From Bartonella sp. TP (GTDB taxonomy: Bacteria > Pseudomonadota > Alphaproteobacteria > Rhizobiales > Rhizobiaceae): a stretch of 64,000 nucleotides of DNA. This document shows, piece by piece, positions 28,496 to 38,137 of the stretch (position 1 is the stretch's first letter; each line of letters opens with the position of its first letter). Where the stretch lies: NCBI RefSeq assembly GCF_030406085.1, contig NZ_CP129002.1, positions 124,001-188,000 on the forward strand. Reading direction: 5' to 3'. Both the position numbers and the translations under genes were made by a program. Under the pieces are notes generated by a model. That model was not told the DNA's origin, ran no database searches, and saw only the letters and a program-made list of their open reading frames with translations.

Positions 28496-29050
28496 ATGAA
28501 AAAGATAAATTCTGTATGCGTCTATTGTGGCTCGCGCCCTGGTAGTCAGTTAGTGTTTAAAGAAACCGCAATAGAGCTTGGTGCGGCTCTAGCACAAAAT
28601 GGCGTTGCTTTAGTATATGGCGGGGGAGATAGTGGAATTATGGGCTTTATTTCGCAAGCAACGCGCCAAGCTGGCGGTAACGTCTTAGGCATTATTCCTG
28701 AATTTTTACTTGAGCGTGAGGCTGCCGACTCTAACCCATATGGTAGAGATGACGTTATTATAACGCAAACTATGCATGAAAGAAAAAAGCTGCTATTCGA
28801 AAAAGCAGATGCCTTCATAGCCCTACCTGGCGGCATCGGCACGCTGGAAGAACTAACAGAAATAACCACCTGGGCGCAGCTGAATAGGCATAGCAAGCCT
28901 ATTATCATTGCAAATATCGCTGGCTTTTGGCAGCCTTTAATAGATTTACTACGACATATGGAGTCCAGCGGTTTTATCCATGATTTAGCTGGCTTCTCAC
29001 CGCTTATTGCTAAAAACGTCCCAGAAATTATTAAAATCTTACGCAGCTAA
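28496..29050 (+). CDS. LOG family protein (cytokinin riboside 5'-monophosphate phosphoribohydrolase type)
   Basis: The 184-residue protein begins KKINSVCVYCGSRPG and contains YGGGDSGIMG and the LOG signature PGGIGTLEEL near residue 105, with the preceding HERKKLLFEKADAFI. LOG proteins cleave nucleoside 5'-monophosphates, releasing base and ribose 5-phosphate; in bacteria the true substrate is often AMP or unknown. The frame extends upstream, but the conserved start and the ATG at 28496 decide it. It is convergent with cysS, overlapping by 4 bases. Confidence 0.92.
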   Translation: MKKINSVCVYCGSRPGSQLVFKETAIELGAALAQNGVALVYGGGDSGIMGFISQATRQAGGNVLGIIPEFLLEREAADSNPYGRDDVIITQTMHERKKLLFEKADAFIALPGGIGTLEELTEITTWAQLNRHSKPIIIANIAGFWQPLIDLLRHMESSGFIHDLAGFSPLIAKNVPEIIKILRS

Positions 29051-30465
29051 GTTTTATGTAAATATTCAGTTTGTCTGGCCCCTGATTCATCTTTCCAGTC
29101 TCGTACCTCAACGCCTTTACTTTGCAAAATAAGACGAATTTCATCTGCTGTGTGCCAATCTCTATTTGCTATAGCCTTAGCCCGCTGCTCAATAAGATGT
29201 TTATACTGCTCAAGCTTATTAAGTTGCGCTGCTGTTGTAACATTTATCCCCAAAAACTCTAGCGATAGCTTTAATTTTACCAATTCATTATTCTTAAAAT
29301 ATTCACGCATATGAGTAATAGCTGAAGGTGTATTTAAATCATCGCACAAAGCTTCAATAAATTCATCAATAGCGACATCTTGCGTAGGTACGCCTTGCAA
29401 TTTTTCTTGCCATTTAGCCAGCTCATTATGCGCTTGTTCATAGCGCTCATTCGTCCAATTAAAATTACTACGATAATGCGTTTGCAGCATAGCAAACCTT
29501 ACCACATTACCTTTATTTCTAAACATGGCTTCGTCGCTGCCAATAATATCCTTTACCGTAATAAAATTATTCTCGCTTTTTGACATTTTTTTGCCATCAA
29601 CCTGGAGATAGCCATTATGAAGCCAAAAATTTGCCATTTTAGTGGCCCCCAAGCTGCAACGACTTTGAGCGATCTCATTTTCATGGTGAGGAAACATAAG
29701 ATCTATACCCCCACCATGTATATCAAAAACATTTTTCTCTGCTTCAGTAGATTCTAAGCCGCCACCATAAGGTTCTAATAATTCGGCCATAGACATTGCA
29801 GAACACTCAATATGCCAACCTGGGCGACCGCCTACGGCAATGCCCCCTGGCGAAGGCCAAGAAGGCTCGCCCGGCTTTGCAGGCTTCCACAACACAAAAT
29901 CCATATCTCCATGCTTGTATGGCGCTACTTCTACTCTAGCGCCAGCCAACATTTCGCCTACCGAGCGTCCAGATAATTTGCCATAATCTGCAAAACTTTC
30001 TACACTGAATAATATATGATCCTGCTCGATATAGGCCCGTTTTTTTTGCAATAATCTTTCTATCATTGCTTTTATATTTTCCATATGTTCGGTAACGCGG
30101 GGCTGAGAGCTAGGCGGCAAACAACCCAAAGCAGCAGCGTCTTCTTGAAAAGAAAGGTTAGTTAGCGTCGTTAATTGATGTATAGCAGCATTCAGATCTA
30201 TATCACCATAACGTGATTTTGCTCTAGCGTTAATTTTATCATCAACATCCGTAATGTTACGCACATATACAACATGCTCTTCTCCATAAATATAACGCAA
30301 TAAACGAAACAATATATCAAAAACAATAAGTGGCCGAGCATTACCAATATGAATAGAATCATATACGGTTGGTCCACAAACATACATACGCAAATTTTTT
30401 TTATCTATAGGCGTAAAAAGATTCTTTTGCCTGGTTAATGTATTAAAAAGCCACAATTGATACAT
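29047..30465 (-). CDS. cysS: Cysteinyl-tRNA synthetase
   Basis: CysS charges tRNA-Cys. The 472-residue class I synthetase has the zinc ligand motif YVCGPTVYD near the N-terminus, the HIGH-type HIGNARP, zinc-site HIECSAMS and HHENEIAQS, and KMSKSENNF. The frame can be extended to 30504, but GGAG lies 7 bases before the ATG at 30465, and MYQLWLFNTLTRQK is the expected start. The small gap to the divergent TIGR02301 gene (84 bases) must hold both promoters. Confidence 0.96.
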   Translation of the reverse strand: MYQLWLFNTLTRQKNLFTPIDKKNLRMYVCGPTVYDSIHIGNARPLIVFDILFRLLRYIYGEEHVVYVRNITDVDDKINARAKSRYGDIDLNAAIHQLTTLTNLSFQEDAAALGCLPPSSQPRVTEHMENIKAMIERLLQKKRAYIEQDHILFSVESFADYGKLSGRSVGEMLAGARVEVAPYKHGDMDFVLWKPAKPGEPSWPSPGGIAVGGRPGWHIECSAMSMAELLEPYGGGLESTEAEKNVFDIHGGGIDLMFPHHENEIAQSRCSLGATKMANFWLHNGYLQVDGKKMSKSENNFITVKDIIGSDEAMFRNKGNVVRFAMLQTHYRSNFNWTNERYEQAHNELAKWQEKLQGVPTQDVAIDEFIEALCDDLNTPSAITHMREYFKNNELVKLKLSLEFLGINVTTAAQLNKLEQYKHLIEQRAKAIANRDWHTADEIRLILQSKGVEVRDWKDESGARQTEYLHKT

Positions 30466-30549
30466 AATCTTTCTCCAAGAAAATTTAAGTTTGCGTTTTG
30501 CCAAACATACCCTATTTAATATAATTATGCTAAATAATAGTGGAAAATA

Positions 30550-31005
30550 ATGAATATTAAGCTCAAATATTTATTTATATATATCTTGCTCGCCAGCACA
30601 AAGCTAGCTTACGCCACCGATAACCCAACTGTCGCCACTGGGATTAATGACAAAGCTACTATAACAACTACAGATGCAAATAAAATAACCGAAACGATTT
30701 ACGACGATAGATTAGCGCAGCTATACAGCGCGCTTGGAGCTTTGCATTTTTTAACTAATATATGCTTTGAACAAACGATGCAATTTAGGCAAAAAGCAGA
30801 AGATTTAGCACAAAGTGAAAAATTAAATGACCTAAGAAAAAAGAATCTATTCGGAGCGTTTAATGATTCCTATAACGCGTTTAGCACTAATTACAGAAGC
30901 TGCACACAGTCTGCCCGCAAAGCATACAATATCTACAAAACAGATGCTCTGGCAATAAGTGCCTCTTTAATAACACAACTTGGCCAAAGACAAAATCAAG
31001 ATTAG
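30550..31005 (+). CDS. TIGR02301 family secreted protein
   Basis: The 151-residue product has a signal peptide (residues 1-22, ending in LAYA) and a mature region with LAQLYSALGALHFLTNICFE and FNDSYNAFSTNYRSC, the pattern of the TIGR02301 family of alphaproteobacterial exported proteins. Cys72 and Cys118 could form a disulfide. No function is known for the family. GTGGAAA precedes the ATG. It lies divergent from cysS and ends 8 bases from the convergent dihydroorotase-like gene. Confidence 0.8.
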   Translation: MNIKLKYLFIYILLASTKLAYATDNPTVATGINDKATITTTDANKITETIYDDRLAQLYSALGALHFLTNICFEQTMQFRQKAEDLAQSEKLNDLRKKNLFGAFNDSYNAFSTNYRSCTQSARKAYNIYKTDALAISASLITQLGQRQNQD

Positions 31006-31013
31006 AGAAAATT

Positions 31014-32345
31014 TTATATAAATTTTACCACACGCCCGATGGCTTCGCCAATTACTTTACCTTGCCACATTACGATTTTTCCTCTCAGCACTGTAGCTAT
31101 AGGCCAACCCTTAATTTTTATCTTATCGTAAGGCGTCCATGCCACTTTAGAGGCAGAGCTAGCATTAGTAATAATTTCTTCACGATTTAGATCCACTATA
31201 GCTAAATCTGCATCATACCCAACCGCTATGCGCCCTTTTCTACTTATACCAAAAATACGATTTGGCCCATGGGATGTCAAATCAACCAAGCGCTCTAAAG
31301 TTAATTTGCCCATATTTACATAGTTCAGCATAATAGGTAGTGTAGTTTGCACGCCAGGCATGCCAGATGGAGACGCGGGATAAGGCTTCGCCTTTTCTTC
31401 TAATGTATGAGGGGCATGATCAGAGCCCAGAACATCTATCAATCCTTGCTCTACTCCCCACCAAACAGCCTCGCGATGCTCAGGGCCTCTAATTGGTGGA
31501 TTCATTTGTATTAAATTTCCGTATTTAGCATAATCATCACTGCTAAAAGTAAGATGATGCGGCGTTGCTTCTAAAGTTACCAGATCCTTATGCAACTGTA
31601 AAAACGCGATCTCCTGCTTAGTAGAAACATGCAAAACATGAATAGGGCTATTTGTTTCATGTGCTATTTTCACCAACCTTTCGGTACACAATATCGCTGC
31701 TGTTTCATCACGCCAAATAGGGTGACTGGAAGCGTCACCAGCTATGCGCAAATCTTTACGCTCATTAAGCCGTGATTCTTCTTCGCTATGTACAGCTACG
31801 CGACGCTTAGTATTTTGTAATATAGCACGCACACCAGCATCATCAGCCACTAAAAGATCACCCGTAGAGGAGCCCATAAATATCTTTATTCCGGCAGCAC
31901 CAGGCAAGCGTTCTAGCTCACCAACATTAGCCGCATTTTCATGCGTGCCGCCTACCCAAAAAGCAAAGTCACAATGCATCCTATTCACAGCTCGGGCAAC
32001 CTTATCTTGCAAAGCTTCTGCGCTAACTGTTGGCGGATTTGTATTGGGCATTTCAAAAACAGAAGTTACGCCACCCAAAACAGCCGCACGTGAACCAGAC
32101 ACCAAATTTTCCTTATGTTCCGCCCCTGGCTCACGAAAATGCACCTGGCTATCTATAACACCAGGTAAAATATGTAAATCTGTGCAATCAATAATCTCTT
32201 CAGCCGCGGCTTTATTTAAATCACCCAAATAAGCTATAGTTTCACCCACAACACCAACATCACACCGCATAACCCCTGCGGGCGTAACAACAGTACCATT
32301 GCTAAAAATTTTATCGAAGCGCATATCATCAGGCGAAAAAACCAT
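31014..32345 (-). CDS. pyrC: Dihydroorotase-like cyclic amidohydrolase (class I)
   Basis: The 443-residue protein is an amidohydrolase of the dihydroorotase/allantoinase group: DSQVHFREPGAEHKEN, GGVTSVFEMPNTNPP, VAVHSEEE, IHVLHVSTK and GSDHAPHT are in order. Dihydroorotase closes carbamoyl-aspartate in pyrimidine synthesis. The first zinc-ligand His of the usual HxH is Gln here (QVH). I believe this variant occurs in other rhizobial proteins annotated as dihydroorotase, but activity should not be assumed. GAGG before the ATG at 32345 supports the start. Its gene is not next to pyrB; pyrE lies elsewhere in the window. Confidence 0.85.
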   Translation of the reverse strand: MVFSPDDMRFDKIFSNGTVVTPAGVMRCDVGVVGETIAYLGDLNKAAAEEIIDCTDLHILPGVIDSQVHFREPGAEHKENLVSGSRAAVLGGVTSVFEMPNTNPPTVSAEALQDKVARAVNRMHCDFAFWVGGTHENAANVGELERLPGAAGIKIFMGSSTGDLLVADDAGVRAILQNTKRRVAVHSEEESRLNERKDLRIAGDASSHPIWRDETAAILCTERLVKIAHETNSPIHVLHVSTKQEIAFLQLHKDLVTLEATPHHLTFSSDDYAKYGNLIQMNPPIRGPEHREAVWWGVEQGLIDVLGSDHAPHTLEEKAKPYPASPSGMPGVQTTLPIMLNYVNMGKLTLERLVDLTSHGPNRIFGISRKGRIAVGYDADLAIVDLNREEIITNASSASKVAWTPYDKIKIKGWPIATVLRGKIVMWQGKVIGEAIGRVVKFI

Positions 32346-32398
32346 AAGAGATCCTCTAGCTTATTTATCTTTTTTACATTTTATGCTAAATTTTATAA

Positions 32399-33193
32399 AT
32401 GGACAATATTAAATATTATAGTACTGAAGCTAGCAGCCTTTTAGAAATACGAGGCGAAGACGCGCAAAAATTTTTACAATCGCTCATTACCGCTGATGTA
32501 GCAGCAATTTCAGAAAATCATTTTTATCCTGCCGCATTATTAAATGCACAGGGCAAAATTATTTTTGACTTTTTACTCACCACCAATAACAGCTCATTTT
32601 ATCTTACTATAAATAAGCAATATAAAGAGAGTTTTTTACAGCGTCTTGCTATGTATAAGCTACGCTCAAATGTTGAAATTATAGAACATGATAGTGAGCA
32701 CATAATACTCACCAACGAGCAGAATTATGGCTTTTACGACTCAAGATTTTCCCCGTTAAATGTTCGACATATTTATAAAATTTTACATCAAGAATATAGT
32801 GGGCTTAATCAAAACAAGACTCTAGCAGAGGATTTTAACGAGCTACGCATAAATTATCGCATAGCAGTAATGGGGGCCGATTTTCTGCCAAACAGCATCT
32901 ATCCCCATAATATAAATTATGACTTGCTACAAGGCGTTTCTTTTACCAAGGGTTGCTACATTGGCCAAGAGGTAGTAGCAAGAATGCAGCATAAAACTAG
33001 CGTAAAAAAACGACTATTCATAGTTACAGCCAAACAAGCACTAAATACTGGCGAAGCTATCTTAGCCGATGAAAAGATTATTGGAACTATAGCTACAGCC
33101 AAAGGCGCAAAAGCTTTGGCTATCTTACGGTTAGATCATCTCGAACAAGCAAAAATCATACGCGTAGGCGAGAAAATAGTAACTATTAACTAG
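32399..33193 (+). CDS. ygfZ: YgfZ/CAF17-like folate-binding protein
   Basis: The 264-residue protein has the T-protein-like fold features of YgfZ: LLEIRGEDAQKFLQSLITADV and ALLNAQGKIIFDFLL at the N-terminus, and the signature KGCYIGQEVVARMQHK near residue 185 with the reactive Cys. YgfZ supports synthesis or repair of certain iron-sulfur enzymes in a folate-dependent way. It is divergent from the dihydroorotase-like gene and ends one base from the convergent recO end. No ribosome binding site is obvious. Confidence 0.93.
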   Translation: MDNIKYYSTEASSLLEIRGEDAQKFLQSLITADVAAISENHFYPAALLNAQGKIIFDFLLTTNNSSFYLTINKQYKESFLQRLAMYKLRSNVEIIEHDSEHIILTNEQNYGFYDSRFSPLNVRHIYKILHQEYSGLNQNKTLAEDFNELRINYRIAVMGADFLPNSIYPHNINYDLLQGVSFTKGCYIGQEVVARMQHKTSVKKRLFIVTAKQALNTGEAILADEKIIGTIATAKGAKALAILRLDHLEQAKIIRVGEKIVTIN

Positions 33194-33194
33194 C

Positions 33195-33947
33195 TTATAG
33201 ATTTTGAATATTTTCTATTATATTTTCAAAAAACCAGCTTCTAGTAGCAAGCGGTTTGATATTGTCTGGTTGCCATATATTTTTATATAGAAAATAAGTT
33301 AGCAGTTTTTGTCCAGCTTCAATATCCTCTATCTTATCTAACCTTTGTTCTCGATATAGTAAAAATTGCGGCAATAAAAGCAGCTTGTGCTTCCACGGCT
33401 CGCCAGCTGCGCGAGACACAGCCTGCCCAGATTTAGGCGAAACATAGCATAAATTTACCGTTGTCCCAGTTGCAGCACAAGAATTGGTATCAATGCCAAA
33501 ACCTAATTCTGCCAAATAAACAAATTCAAACCGCAAAACTAACTCAGCTAAAAAAAATCGTGCACTTGCCTCATCGGCTTTAAAACCATATTCAAGCAAA
33601 ATTAACAAAATATCGTATAGCAATTCATGCTTCACTCGCTCAGTAAGCAAATTTATATGAAAACGTAGAATAGAAAAAGCATAAAGCAAATCTGCATGAT
33701 TCATTAATTTTACAGCATAATAAACAACAACCTCTAGCGAAAAATTCCCTAGCTGCTCTTCTAGCCTAGCGCGCCAATTAATTTGTACCAAATTGCCTGG
33801 CTGTAATATCGAGCGCTTTACCTTAGAGGCACCGCCTTTTACCAATCCAGCGTGATAGCCATGATTTTTCGTTAAAACTTCTAAAATTACACTGGTTTCA
33901 CCATAGGGTCGGCTACCCAAAATAATAGCCTCATCTTGCCATTTCAT
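33195..33947 (-). CDS. recO: DNA repair protein RecO
   Basis: RecO loads RecA onto SSB-coated single strands with RecR. The 250-residue protein opens with MKWQDEAIILGSRPYGETSVI and has YHAGLVKGGASKVKRSILQPGN, an OB-fold start typical of alphaproteobacterial RecO, and the later AATGTTVNLCYVSPKSGQAVSR stretch. AGGAT precedes the ATG. It is the last gene of the acpS-lepB-rnc-era-recO run, 18 bases after era. Confidence 0.95.
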   Translation of the reverse strand: MKWQDEAIILGSRPYGETSVILEVLTKNHGYHAGLVKGGASKVKRSILQPGNLVQINWRARLEEQLGNFSLEVVVYYAVKLMNHADLLYAFSILRFHINLLTERVKHELLYDILLILLEYGFKADEASARFFLAELVLRFEFVYLAELGFGIDTNSCAATGTTVNLCYVSPKSGQAVSRAAGEPWKHKLLLLPQFLLYREQRLDKIEDIEAGQKLLTYFLYKNIWQPDNIKPLATRSWFFENIIENIQNL

Positions 33948-33965
33948 TTATAATCCTAGAACATA

Positions 33966-34859
33966 TTATTCATGGCCTATATAATCCTCCGCGTGCGATT
34001 TCCAATTTGGCCGCGTTTTAACAAATAAAAATAAATGCACCTTTTTGCCTAAAATGTCACATAATTCTTTTCGCGCAGCAAGCCCTATAGCCTTTATCAC
34101 AGCGCCCTGCTTGCCTAGAACAATTTTCTTTTGTCCCTGACGCTCCACATAAATAATTTGCTCAATCCGGATCGAGCCGTCTGTTTGCTCGGTATAGCTT
34201 TCGGTTATTACAGCTGCGCTATAGGGCAATTCTTTATGTACACGCAGATATAATTTTTCTCTAGTAATTTCAGCGGCTAATTGCCGAACAGCCATGTCCG
34301 AAATTTGATCATCCGGATAATAATGTGGCCCCAAAGGCAGCATAGATACCAAAGTTTTTAAATAATCTTCGCAACCCACACCTTTTAAAGCCGAAACCAT
34401 AAAAATATGCGCAAATTCATAAATTGTACTGATCTCTGCTATAAGCGCTAATAATTTAGCATGAGTTATTAAATCTATCTTATTTAATATTAGAATTTTT
34501 GGCTGTTTTAAAGTTTTTGCCCTATCCAAAATAATTATATTTTCGCTATTTAACCCTACAGAGACATCTACGCATATGGTAACAATATCTGCATCTTCAG
34601 CTCCGCCCCAAGCAGAGTGCACCATAAGTTTATCCATATGCGATTTGGGCTCAAACAAGCCAGGAGTATCAATAAATACAATTTGCCCGTTTTTATAATT
34701 TACAATGCCGCGTATTTTGGTGCGTGTAGTTTGCACCTTATGCGTTACGATAGAAACCTTGGATCCAACTAGCTTATTAAGAAAAGTAGATTTACCAGCA
34801 TTTGAAGCCCCTATTAAAGCAACAAACCCCGCGCGCGATAATTCTTCAATTTCAGCCAT
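33966..34859 (-). CDS. era: GTPase Era
   Basis: Era is a GTPase that binds the 3' end of 16S rRNA and checks small-subunit maturation. In the product (297 residues from this start) the G1 loop is GASNAGKST, effector region TTRTKIRGI, G3 DTPGLFEP, G4 NKID, and the C-terminal KH domain contains KKIVLGKQGAVIKAIG. The frame extends to TTG at 34868, but ATG at 34859 gives the usual start (AEIEELSRAGFVALIG). It begins next to the rnc stop codon, an old rnc-era pairing. Confidence 0.96.
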   Translation of the reverse strand: MAEIEELSRAGFVALIGASNAGKSTFLNKLVGSKVSIVTHKVQTTRTKIRGIVNYKNGQIVFIDTPGLFEPKSHMDKLMVHSAWGGAEDADIVTICVDVSVGLNSENIIILDRAKTLKQPKILILNKIDLITHAKLLALIAEISTIYEFAHIFMVSALKGVGCEDYLKTLVSMLPLGPHYYPDDQISDMAVRQLAAEITREKLYLRVHKELPYSAAVITESYTEQTDGSIRIEQIIYVERQGQKKIVLGKQGAVIKAIGLAARKELCDILGKKVHLFLFVKTRPNWKSHAEDYIGHE

Positions 34860-34861
34860 AA

Positions 34862-35566
34862 CTACCAAATTCCTTCCCGTTGCAGCATTTTTTTAGCGGC
34901 TTTACTCTGAGCCTTACGTTTTGACGCACCCTCTGCGCGCACTGGTTCGAAGCCAACAACAGCCAGTTCTATTAAGAATATGGGGTCATGATCAGAGCCC
35001 CTTCGCTCTAATAAGCGATATACTGGTTGAGCACCATTTTGCTTATGGGCCCATTCTTGCAAAGCAGTTTTGGCATCAGATTTTTCTGCATAATCTTCTT
35101 GTACTAAAGACTGCCAATATTGTTCTACAAAACTACAGGCTGTTTCTAACCCAGCATCCAAAAAAATAGCAGCAATAAAAGATTCTATGATATCAGCATA
35201 AATATTAATATGCGGCTTATCGTTATTATTTTGCAGCTCGCTACCCAACCGCACCAAAGATATCAGCCCTATTTCTTCTGCTATTTTAGCACATATTTCA
35301 GTATTGACCAAAGCGTTAAAGCGCTTTGAAAGCTCGCCTTCCTTAGCATCAGGAAAATTAGCATACAGCATATTGGCTACACATAGGCCTAATACCCTAT
35401 CGCCCAAAAATTCAAGCCGCTCGTAATTTTTTTTATGCCTATTTATCTCATTAGCACAGAAGCTCGAATGCGTCAAAGCTTGGCTCAATAATTCAGTATT
35501 GACAAATTTATGCCCAGCAAGTTGCTCTAATCGCTTAATTATAGATGTTTCAAAGCCATTAAACAT
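34862..35566 (-). CDS. rnc: Ribonuclease III
   Basis: RNase III cleaves double-stranded RNA, including the rRNA precursor. The 234-residue protein has the catalytic signature ERLEFLGDRVLGL near residue 45, the second acidic cluster DIIESFIAAIFLDAGLE, and a C-terminal dsRNA-binding domain (AKTALQEWAHKQNG...EGASKRKAQSKAAKKML). The start ATG lies inside the end of lepB (8-base overlap). Confidence 0.96.
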   Translation of the reverse strand: MFNGFETSIIKRLEQLAGHKFVNTELLSQALTHSSFCANEINRHKKNYERLEFLGDRVLGLCVANMLYANFPDAKEGELSKRFNALVNTEICAKIAEEIGLISLVRLGSELQNNNDKPHINIYADIIESFIAAIFLDAGLETACSFVEQYWQSLVQEDYAEKSDAKTALQEWAHKQNGAQPVYRLLERRGSDHDPIFLIELAVVGFEPVRAEGASKRKAQSKAAKKMLQREGIW

Positions 35567-36356
35567 TATAATTAAGTTTATTTACAAAAGTAAATAATCG
35601 ATTCCACCGAATGGAACTAGGCCAACGCCAAAACTGATAGCCACTTGTATTTTTACCCAAAGAAAAAAATATTAAGTTCGCCCGCCCAACCAATTCTTCC
35701 TTAGCTATATAATGCAACGAAAAGCGACTATCCTCAGAATCATCTCGATTATCACCCATCATAAAATAATGTTCTGCAGGCACCGTGAATAGCTGAGTAT
35801 TATTACCACGCATCTGCGGGTCCAAATCCAAAGTATTATAGCTTATCCCATTCGGCAAGGTCTCCAAATAGCAATCAACCGGGCCATAATGTCCTGTTAC
35901 GTCATAATCATTAACAGCGTATAATTTACGCCGCGAAACCATCTTATCATTTATATATAACACACCGTCCCGCACCTGGATGCGATCTCCTGGTAGGCCA
36001 ATAAGACGTTTAATAAAATCCTTGCGTTGGCTGTCATAAGTGTCTACATGACTAAATACAACAACATCACCGCGATTTGGCTGATGGCCAAATATACGAC
36101 CGTGTAATAAAGGTAAACCATAAGGTAAACTAAAGCGCGAATAGCCATAAGAATATTTTGAAACAAATATATAGTCCCCAACAAGCAAAGTGGGGCGCAT
36201 AGATCCTGAAGGTATAACAAAAGGCTGAAATAAAAATGTCCTAATAAGCAACGCAACTAATATAGCTTGCACAAAAACGCTAATATGTTCTAAAGTGCTA
36301 TTTTCTTTTTTCTTAAAAACAATTTTACTATCTTGCGATGCTGTAGCTTCTTCCAT
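35559..36356 (-). CDS. lepB: Signal peptidase I
   Basis: LepB removes signal peptides from exported preproteins at the periplasmic face. The 265-residue protein has one membrane segment (about residues 24-44), the nucleophile Ser52 in PSGSMRPTLLVGDY, the general base Lys116 in DFIKRLIGLPGD, and box E GDNRDDSEDSR. It lies between acpS (70 bases upstream) and rnc, the conserved alphaproteobacterial order. Confidence 0.96.
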   Translation of the reverse strand: MEEATASQDSKIVFKKKENSTLEHISVFVQAILVALLIRTFLFQPFVIPSGSMRPTLLVGDYIFVSKYSYGYSRFSLPYGLPLLHGRIFGHQPNRGDVVVFSHVDTYDSQRKDFIKRLIGLPGDRIQVRDGVLYINDKMVSRRKLYAVNDYDVTGHYGPVDCYLETLPNGISYNTLDLDPQMRGNNTQLFTVPAEHYFMMGDNRDDSEDSRFSLHYIAKEELVGRANLIFFSLGKNTSGYQFWRWPSSIRWNRLFTFVNKLNYNV

Positions 36357-36426
36357 GTTCTATGCCTTAATTTAAATAATTTAAGCTATATTAAACTCAT
36401 AACATGGCAAATACAATATATTTTAT

Positions 36427-36831
36427 TCATATTTCTAACACAACCATTGCCTGAGCATAAGGATATTCGTCGCTTAGCGACAAATGTAAGCGAGGCTGTT
36501 TTGATTCTGAAGTGTTTTGGCCATTTGCCAAAAGCTTTAGCCTTTGTTCAGCCATACCATACACATATATATGTGGTTTACCAAAAGCGTCATTTCTAAC
36601 CTCTATATCACGCCATCTAATGCCTTTGCGAAACCCAACGCCCAAAGCCTTTACCAAAGCTTCTTTAGCAGCAAAACGTTTAGCATAATGCGCTGCCTCG
36701 CTAAATTGCGAAGATGCCGCGCACCTTTCAGCATTTGTAAATAATTTAGTTATAAATACCTGGTTATATCGCAGCAAAAGCCCAGAAATACGACGTATAT
36801 CTACTATATCGCTGCCTATGCCGATAATCAT
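36427..36831 (-). CDS. acpS: Holo-[acyl-carrier-protein] synthase
   Basis: AcpS transfers 4'-phosphopantetheine from CoA to Ser37 of the acyl carrier protein encoded at 14666-14902. The 134-residue protein has IIGIGSDIVDI with the magnesium-binding Asp8 and KRFAAKEALVKALG with the catalytic Glu/Lys. AGGAAAT precedes the ATG. It heads the acpS-lepB-rnc-era-recO run; pdxJ, often its upstream neighbour in relatives, is not present. Confidence 0.95.
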   Translation of the reverse strand: MIIGIGSDIVDIRRISGLLLRYNQVFITKLFTNAERCAASSQFSEAAHYAKRFAAKEALVKALGVGFRKGIRWRDIEVRNDAFGKPHIYVYGMAEQRLKLLANGQNTSESKQPRLHLSLSDEYPYAQAMVVLEI

Positions 36832-36929
36832 TTTTTAATTTCCTGTAAATAAAATTTTCTATACTTTTCAAAAATCTTCTGCTATAAGATCCATAACATT
36901 TATCTTACACATTTTAAAGGTCTGTCTTC

Positions 36930-38120
36930 ATGCAAGCCGTCGCTTCCTCTGCTAATCAACGCGTCATGTCAATAATATTGGTTATTTGTGCTGGACACTT
37001 CATCAATGATGCTATGCAATCTTTACTACCATCTATTTATCCTATTTTGCACGATAAATACGCCTTAAGCTTCTTACAGGTAGGTTTAATCACCGCAACC
37101 TACCAAATCACTGGCTCATTATTGCAGCCAATTGTTGGGTTTTATGGCGATAAAACTGCCATGCCTATAGCGTTACCAATATCATTTGTTTTCTCTCTAC
37201 TTGGCATTCTGAGTCTAGCCTTTGCACAGAATTATAGCTTATTTATCTTAGGCTCAGCCTTGTTGGGCCTTGGATCCTCGCTATTTCATCCAGAAGCCGC
37301 GCGCGTTACCCGCACAGCATCTGGCGGTCGCTATGGCTTTGCACAATCTGTATTCCAAATAGGCGGCAATACTGGCACAGCTGTTGGCCCATTAATAGCC
37401 GCTTTATTTATTTCACGCCAACAGCAATTAGTTTGGATAGCGCCTTTTGCTGTAATTGGGGCCATGTTATTGAAATATGCTAGTAATTGGTATATCGGGC
37501 AATTAAAGCAAAAAACAAAGCGTACCGAAACTACGGCCACACACACACTTAGCAAATCTGCTATAGCCACCAGCCTGGCGATACTTATAGGCCTAATGTT
37601 TGCGAAATATGTTTATTTGAGCACTTTTCAAAATTATTATACGCTTTATGTAATAGAAAAATTTGGAGTAAGCGTAAAACAAGCCCAGTTGATGTTATTT
37701 TTATTCCTTAGTGGCGTAGCTATTGGTACTATCTTTGGCGGTCCTATAGGGGATAAAATAGGAGCTAGAGTAGTTATATGGATCTCGATATTGGGTGTAT
37801 TGCCATTTACTCTTATACTGCCTTTTGTTGGGCTAATTCCTACAGCAATTCTATCGGTAATAATAGGAGCGATATTAGCTTCTGCTTTTCCTGCTATTGT
37901 AGTATATGCACAAGAATTAATACCTGGCAAAGTTGGTACTATAGGCGGGGCCATGTACGGACTTTCCTTCGGCATAGCTGCGCTTTCTTCGGCTGTTATG
38001 GGATATATCGGAGACTATATTGGCTTGCATAAGCTCTTTATCTTATGCTCATTTTTACCGATATTGGGTATATTAGCTATATTTTTACCAAATTTCGAAG
38101 ATAAAAATATAATAACCTAA
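36930..38120 (+). CDS. Fsr-type MFS efflux transporter
   Basis: The 396-residue protein has about twelve membrane segments and the MFS features GDK...(A)MPIALPISF and GPIGDKIGARVVIW. The start FINDAMQSLLPSIYPILHDKY and GLITATYQITGSLLQPIVG closely follow the fosmidomycin-resistance (Fsr) group. The natural substrate of these exporters is not known. The gene sits alone on the plus strand between acpS and pyrE, both on the minus strand, with AAAGG before its ATG and a strong hairpin after its end. Confidence 0.88.
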   Translation: MQAVASSANQRVMSIILVICAGHFINDAMQSLLPSIYPILHDKYALSFLQVGLITATYQITGSLLQPIVGFYGDKTAMPIALPISFVFSLLGILSLAFAQNYSLFILGSALLGLGSSLFHPEAARVTRTASGGRYGFAQSVFQIGGNTGTAVGPLIAALFISRQQQLVWIAPFAVIGAMLLKYASNWYIGQLKQKTKRTETTATHTLSKSAIATSLAILIGLMFAKYVYLSTFQNYYTLYVIEKFGVSVKQAQLMLFLFLSGVAIGTIFGGPIGDKIGARVVIWISILGVLPFTLILPFVGLIPTAILSVIIGAILASAFPAIVVYAQELIPGKVGTIGGAMYGLSFGIAALSSAVMGYIGDYIGLHKLFILCSFLPILGILAIFLPNFEDKNIIT

Positions 38121-38137
38121 GCTCTGAGGCATAGCTA

